From Oceanobacillus sp. CFH 90083 (lineage in GTDB: Bacteria > Bacillota > Bacilli > Bacillales > Amphibacillaceae): a DNA stretch of 64,000 nucleotides. Where the stretch lies: positions 383,759 to 447,758 of the forward strand of contig NZ_VIYG01000001.1 in NCBI RefSeq assembly GCF_009389585.1, in the 5' to 3' direction. The notes under the pieces were generated by a model that saw only the letters and a program-made list of their open reading frames with translations, was not told the DNA's origin and ran no database searches. The translations under genes and the position numbers were made by a program. Within the stretch, counting starts at the first letter, position 1, and each line of letters opens with the position of its first letter. Below, piece after piece: positions 59,989 through 64,000 of the stretch.

Positions 59989-60888
59989 TTGTATTTACAG
60001 CGATTGAAGAAGCTCTACCCCAGTATCATGGAGCTCCCAAAAAATCAGAAGGATATTCATCCTGATTATAAGTGGTATCAGTTTGAAAACAAAATCATCG
60101 GCATCGACAAGAAAGAATTAACAGATAAAGATAAAATACTTTTAGGGACTTTTCTTTCTTCTTATCAGATTCAATTGCCGGCTCAATCGCCAAGAGAAAA
60201 AGATTGGGCAGTACGTATTCAGAAAAAAACAGACAAAAACCTTGGAAAAGAAGGACGCTACCGCTTTATCTATTTTCGGATTGATAATGGACAGCTTGAT
60301 CCCATCATATTTAAAAATACATTACAGGAATTTTTTAACGGGGGTTTATCTGTGTTATGGAATAACGCTCATGAAGGCTTTATCATCGAGGAGCCGAACA
60401 GTGTTTTAGAGGAAGAAATCACGTATCATCATATTGCTGATACGTTAATGAGTGAATTGTATGTGAAAACCAACTTTTTTATCGGTCCATATTTAGAAAA
60501 TGATAAGGTATTAGAAGACTATATGCAGCAAATAACCAAAATGGCAGAGAGCAGCTCCCGAAAAATGGATACACCTGTCATGGATTACACAGAAGGATAC
60601 CCGCTTTTTCTTATTGAAAGCATCCCCGAACAGCAGAGACAGCAATTAAGTGAATGGGTTTTAAAGGAGTTTCTAACAGATCCGGAGGCCTTAGAAACAA
60701 TTTGGATGTTTATCCAGTGCAATTTGAATGTTTCCGAAACAGCAAAGAAACTATACATTCACCGGAACAGCCTGCAATACCGCCTGGATAAATTTTATGA
60801 CAGCACAGGCATTGATATAAAGCAGTTTAATAAAGCATTTACTGTGTATTTAGCTATTTTAGCAAACATGCACAATAACCAAACGTAA
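59989..60888 (+). CDS. PucR/CdaR-type transcriptional regulator (YxkF-like)
   Basis: 299 residues. The C-terminal domain WMFIQCNLNVSETAKKLYIHR and NSLQYRLDKFYDSTGIDI is the PucR-type helix-turn-helix; the N-terminal part lacks a recognisable ligand-binding motif. In B. subtilis a similar gene (yxkF) precedes msmX, so it may respond to carbohydrate supply. TTG 59989 follows AAGGAGG by seven bases. The 100-base gap to msmX contains AAACGCTTTCA, reminiscent of a catabolite-response site half, but not a complete one. Confidence 0.8.
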   Translation: MYLQRLKKLYPSIMELPKNQKDIHPDYKWYQFENKIIGIDKKELTDKDKILLGTFLSSYQIQLPAQSPREKDWAVRIQKKTDKNLGKEGRYRFIYFRIDNGQLDPIIFKNTLQEFFNGGLSVLWNNAHEGFIIEEPNSVLEEEITYHHIADTLMSELYVKTNFFIGPYLENDKVLEDYMQQITKMAESSSRKMDTPVMDYTEGYPLFLIESIPEQQRQQLSEWVLKEFLTDPEALETIWMFIQCNLNVSETAKKLYIHRNSLQYRLDKFYDSTGIDIKQFNKAFTVYLAILANMHNNQT

Positions 60889-61002
60889 TTTTATGCAACA
60901 TCTCCATATTGTTTTTGCAATTTTTTCAGTAGAATGAAATCAGATTAAAAAACGCTTTCATTTTAGAGTTTCTATCAAAACCATTTAGAGGAGATGTACA
61001 TT

Positions 61003-62100
61003 ATGGCAGAATTAAAATTAAATCATATTCAGAAAAGGTACGATAAAGACGTTTTAGCGGTAAAAGATTTCAATTTACATATTCAGGATAAGGAGTTCAT
61101 TGTATTTGTCGGTCCATCCGGCTGCGGGAAATCAACAACATTGCGTATGATTGCCGGTTTGGAAGAAATCTCTGAAGGAGAATTTTATATTGATGAAAAG
61201 CTAATGAATGATGTTTCTCCCAAAGATCGTGATATTGCGATGGTATTCCAAAACTACGCCCTGTATCCTCATATGAATGTATACGATAATATGGCATTTG
61301 GACTTAAACTGCGTAAATTTAAAAAAGAAGAAATTAAAAAACGTGTCGATCAAGCGGCTAAAATTCTTGGCTTAGAGGCATACTTGGATAGAAAGCCAAA
61401 AGCATTATCCGGCGGACAAAGACAGCGTGTCGCATTAGGACGTGCTATTGTCCGGGATGCAAAGGTATTCTTAATGGATGAGCCTTTATCTAACTTAGAT
61501 GCAAAGCTGCGTGTACAAATGCGGGCAGAGATACAAAAGCTTCATCAGCGCCTGCAAACGACAACCATTTATGTAACCCATGACCAGACAGAGGCAATGA
61601 CAATGGCTACAAGATTGGTTGTTATGAAGGATGGAGTTATCCAGCAGGTCGGTGCTCCAAAGGATGTATATGACTTACCTGAAAACGTATTTGTCGGCGG
61701 TTTTATTGGCTCCCCGTCTATGAATTTCTTTACCGGTACATTAGAAGGAGACAAATTTAAAATAGGCAGCAATTCATTCCTGATTCCACAACCAAAGCTT
61801 GCACCGCTGAAAGAGCAAGGCTATGAAGGAAAAGAGCTGATTATCGGTGTTCGTCCGGAAGATATTCATGATGAATTAGTCTTCATAGAATCATCTCCTG
61901 AATCAAAGTTAACAGCAAAAATTGAGGTTGCTGAGTTAATGGGAGCGGAATCCATCCTTTATTCCAATATTGATGGCCAAGAATTTGTTGCGCGCGTTGA
62001 CTCTCGTGCAGATGTACAAGGAGGCGACGAATTAGAGCTTTCCTTTGATATGAATAAAATCCATTTCTTTGATAAGGAGAATGAACAGCGTATACGTTAA
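61003..62100 (+). CDS. msmX: Multiple-sugar ABC transporter ATPase MsmX
   Basis: 365-residue ATPase that powers several sugar import systems, as B. subtilis MsmX does for maltodextrin and arabinan oligosaccharides. Walker [13 protein letters not shown], the Q-loop [12 protein letters not shown], signature [15 protein letters not shown], Walker [14 protein letters not shown] and switch [10 protein letters not shown] are followed by the C-terminal TOBE/regulatory domain (VRPEDIHDE). ATG 61003 follows AGAGGAG at nine bases. No permease genes are beside it, consistent with a shared ATPase. Confidence 0.95.
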   Translation: MAELKLNHIQKRYDKDVLAVKDFNLHIQDKEFIVFVGPSGCGKSTTLRMIAGLEEISEGEFYIDEKLMNDVSPKDRDIAMVFQNYALYPHMNVYDNMAFGLKLRKFKKEEIKKRVDQAAKILGLEAYLDRKPKALSGGQRQRVALGRAIVRDAKVFLMDEPLSNLDAKLRVQMRAEIQKLHQRLQTTTIYVTHDQTEAMTMATRLVVMKDGVIQQVGAPKDVYDLPENVFVGGFIGSPSMNFFTGTLEGDKFKIGSNSFLIPQPKLAPLKEQGYEGKELIIGVRPEDIHDELVFIESSPESKLTAKIEVAELMGAESILYSNIDGQEFVARVDSRADVQGGDELELSFDMNKIHFFDKENEQRIR

Positions 62101-62126
62101 TACATTAATGAGAACGAATATTGGTA

Positions 62127-62153
62127 AAGGGGAACTCATGATAAGTTCCCCTT
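62127..62153. terminator. Terminator between msmX and the spore protein gene
   Basis: AAGGGGAACT and AGTTCCCCTT form a ten-base-pair stem between the two convergent genes. T tracts are short on both sides. Confidence 0.6.
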
Positions 62154-62182
62154 CTTAGCCAGTAATATTTTATTTAATAAAA

Positions 62183-62380
62183 TTATTGACCATGATGCAT
62201 TTGTTGTTGAGCAGTTTGTACTAAACGTTTTGTAATTTCCCCACCTACAGAACCGTTTGCACGAGAAGTTGAATCTGCACCAAGGTTTACACCAAATTCT
62301 TGAGCAATTTCGTACTTCATTTGATCAAGAGCTTGTTGTACTCCAGGAACTAGTAATTGGTTTGAATTGTTGTTTGCCAT
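62183..62380 (-). CDS. Alpha/beta-type small acid-soluble spore protein
   Basis: 65 residues: [19 protein letters not shown], the GPR protease site region [20 protein letters not shown], and [12 protein letters not shown], all as expected for alpha/beta SASP, which coat and protect DNA in spores. ATG 62380 follows AGGAGGTG. Expression under the late forespore sigma factor is known for the family, but I could not find a clear sigma-G promoter. It is direct evidence that the organism sporulates. Confidence 0.93.
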   Translation of the reverse strand: MANNNSNQLLVPGVQQALDQMKYEIAQEFGVNLGADSTSRANGSVGGEITKRLVQTAQQQMHHGQ

Positions 62381-62575
62381 AGTTATCACCTCCTGTACAC
62401 ATATCATCTGCATTTTTGTTGAAGTTATGATAGTTAATTATTGGTAATAGCAATGGGAAACAACCATTATATTTGTATGTAAAAAATGGAGAACACATTG
62501 CTGTATTCTCCATTTTGCTCTTTAAAAAGAGTCCGTATGCTAATGAATCACATTTTCCAGGCTGAAAAAGTTCAT

Positions 62576-62761
62576 TTACCACACCATCTGCTGTTTCTCT
62601 GCTTCTGTAAATAAACGCTGTACATTTTTTCGGCATATTTGTTCAATATTATCTATTACAGCTTTCGGAGTTGGCTCTGCATTGATTTGTTCAAAAAAAT
62701 AGAGAGAGGAGAACAAGAAAATAAGTAAAAGTGAAATAAGTAAAATTCGACAATTAATAAT
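62576..62761 (-). pseudogene. Possible remnant of a small secreted or membrane protein
   Basis: On the minus strand a 61-codon frame begins after a stop codon at 62762. It reads a hydrophobic stretch (RILLISLLLIFLFSSLYFF) and then a normal-looking charged region (EQINAEPTPKAVIDNIE, NVQRLFTEAEKQQMVW) up to TAA at 62576. There is no ATG, GTG or ribosome site at the start, so it is either a truncated gene or chance. I do not recognise the family. Confidence 0.3.
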
Positions 62762-62934
62762 TTATTATAAATTCAGCTTATAGTACCCTGCAAAAGGTTG
62801 CAAGGGAAGCAAAATGAATCTCATGATAATTTCCCGGTAATGATCACGCTTATGTTGTTTATAGAGAGCGCTCCTCTACATATTGGATTTTTCTTAAAAA
62901 GTTTTTTCACAAATATCTATTTTTCTTCGTGCAA

Positions 62935-62966
62935 AAAACTGCTAAGTTTTAAAACTTAGCAGTTTT
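62935..62966 (-). terminator. fumC terminator
   Basis: AAAACTGCTAAGTTTT and its exact reverse complement lie back to back ten bases after the fumC stop codon, giving a strong stem, with T residues following on the minus strand. Confidence 0.8.
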
Positions 62967-62976
62967 CCAGCTCGCT

Positions 62977-64000
62977 TTATTTTGGATATGTCATTTCTTC
63001 CGGTTTTACATATTCATCAAACTGCTCGGCAGTTAATAAACCAAGTTTAACCGCTGTTTCTTTTAATGTTGCATTATCTGCAAAGGCTGTTTTGGCAATT
63101 TTTGCTGCATTTTCATAGCCGATATGCGGATTTAGGGCAGTAACCAGCATCAATGATCCATGCAGGTTTTTCTCAATTTGTGCTAAGTCTGCTTCAATTC
63201 CGACAGCGCAACGCTCATCAAAGGAAATAATACTATCTGCCAATAATTGACTGGACTGCAGGAAGTTATAGGCAATGACTGGTTTAAATACATTTAATTC
63301 AAAGTTTCCCTGACTTGCTGCAAAGCCGATTGCTGCATCATTTCCCATTACCTGTGTTGCAACCATTGTCACTGCTTCACTTTGTGTCGGATTTACCTTT
63401 CCTGGCATAATAGAGCTTCCCGGCTCATTCGCCGGAATTGTAATCTCTCCAATACCACAGCGGGGTCCACTTGCTAACCAGCGAACATCGTTAGCTATTT
63501 TCATCATATCTGCTGCAAGCCCTTTTAAGGCACCATGTGCATACACAGTCTCATCATGACTTGTTAAGGCATGAAATTTATTTTTAGCAGAAATAAATGT
63601 TTTTCCAGTATATGCCGAGATTGCTTTACAAACTTTTTCTGAGAAATCCGGGTGTGCATTTAAACCAGTTCCTACGGCTGTCCCGCCAATGGCAAGCTCT
63701 CTCAGATGCTCATTGCTTTCTTTAATCATGGTATATGATTTTTCCAGCATCCGGTGCCAGCCGCTGATTTCCTGCCCTAATGTCAATGGCGTCGCATCCT
63801 GCAGGTGTGTTCGGCCGATTTTAACAATATCAGCGAATTTATTTTGCTTTTCTTCAAGCGTTCCCATGAGCTGCTTTACAGCCGGAAGTACCGTATCCTC
63901 AAGCTTTAACACAGCTGCGACATGCATTGCGGTCGGATATGTATCATTTGAGCTTTGTGATTTATTTACATCATCATTAGGATGAAGCTTTAATTCGCTT
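62977..64000 (-). CDS. fumC: Fumarate hydratase class II, N-terminus cut by window edge
   Basis: Interconverts fumarate and malate in the citric-acid cycle. The frame continues to the window edge with [20 protein letters not shown], the conserved region 1 of the family, followed by [33 protein letters not shown] and the signature [13 protein letters not shown] with the catalytic Ser. About 341 residues of about 460 are present. The C-terminal end is complete, with its stop at 62977-62979. Confidence 0.96.
   Translation of the reverse strand, partial: SELKLHPNDDVNKSQSSNDTYPTAMHVAAVLKLEDTVLPAVKQLMGTLEEKQNKFADIVKIGRTHLQDATPLTLGQEISGWHRMLEKSYTMIKESNEHLRELAIGGTAVGTGLNAHPDFSEKVCKAISAYTGKTFISAKNKFHALTSHDETVYAHGALKGLAADMMKIANDVRWLASGPRCGIGEITIPANEPGSSIMPGKVNPTQSEAVTMVATQVMGNDAAIGFAASQGNFELNVFKPVIAYNFLQSSQLLADSIISFDERCAVGIEADLAQIEKNLHGSLMLVTALNPHIGYENAAKIAKTAFADNATLKETAVKLGLLTAEQFDEYVKPEEMTYPK

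Larger units (their letters stand above)
62381..62976. other. Intergenic region between the spore protein gene and fumC
   Basis: Nearly 600 bases. The right part holds the fumC terminator (62935-62966) and AT-rich sequence. The left part contains the upstream region of the spore protein gene. An open frame at 62576-62761 is described separately. I see no further structure. Confidence 0.4.

Noticed and set aside
62325-62636. Minus-strand frame overlapping the spore protein gene start
   Set aside because: Out of frame with the SASP and without a start site; the coding-like signal nearby is in a different frame (62576-62761).
1-64000. CRISPR arrays, tRNA or rRNA genes, prophage
   Set aside because: No regular spacer-repeat pattern, no cloverleaf or rRNA sequence and no phage structural genes were seen.

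Overview
The window is 64 kb of low-GC Gram-positive chromosome. Clear Shine-Dalgarno sites, frequent TTG/GTG starts and Rho-independent terminators fit the Bacillaceae. An alpha/beta spore protein, YhaL, ComK, LiaFSR, EcsAB, PrsA, AddAB and coproporphyrin-type heme genes point to an aerobic spore former. From memory the gene content resembles Oceanobacillus or Virgibacillus more than Bacillus itself, but the species is an inference. No rRNA, tRNA, CRISPR array, prophage or intact insertion sequence was found.

Left part (1-17 kb): a truncated hydroxymethylglutaryl-CoA lyase gene behind a promoter with a perfect operator palindrome, a YtcJ-type amidohydrolase, a 424-aa protein I do not recognise, GMP reductase with a candidate PurR site, a UbiB/ABC1-type kinase that seems to start at ATT, D-Ala-D-Ala ligase, a flavin amine oxidase, RodA, an Xre/DUF1232 protein, signal peptidase I, a membrane-anchored GH13 protein with degraded catalytic motifs, YisL and a DUF418 membrane protein. 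Centre-left (17-38 kb): addB-addA, sipV, yhjE, comK, lplJ, yhfI, yhfH, pepF, an acetyltransferase, pbpF-hemE-hemH-hemY and hmoB. This follows the B. subtilis yhj/yhf/yhg gene neighbourhood. Centre-right (39-46 kb): a PAP2 phosphatase gene just upstream of liaF-liaS-liaR, a ferritin-like protein, an M20 amidohydrolase, and ecsAB divergent from hit. Right (47-64 kb): trpP with a likely TRAP site, yhaH, prsA, yhaL-yhaM-yhaN-yhaO, csoR, yhaPQ, yhzD, yheA, a PucR-type regulator followed by msmX, a spore protein gene and a truncated fumC.

Functionally the window is mostly housekeeping: cell-wall synthesis and envelope-stress sensing (ddl, rodA, pbpF, PAP2-liaFSR), protein export (two signal peptidases, PrsA, EcsAB), recombination and nucleases (AddAB, YhaMNO), heme synthesis and breakdown (hemEHY, hmoB), and competence (comK).

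The least explained material is non-coding. There is a dispersed family of compact two-hairpin elements (about 5.76, 28.83 and 59.75 kb, with a looser relative at 38.82 kb). The two best copies keep their stems by compensatory changes while the loops stay fixed. One copy sits inside a 254-bp MITE-like element with 32-bp inverted ends and a TATAA target duplication, and an isolated end of the same MITE lies at 15.88 kb. A separate 148-bp tandem repeat (48.32-48.61 kb) forms long imperfect palindromes, and another multi-stem sequence lies at 47.64 kb. A decayed type I holin-like toxin locus lies at 56.2 kb.
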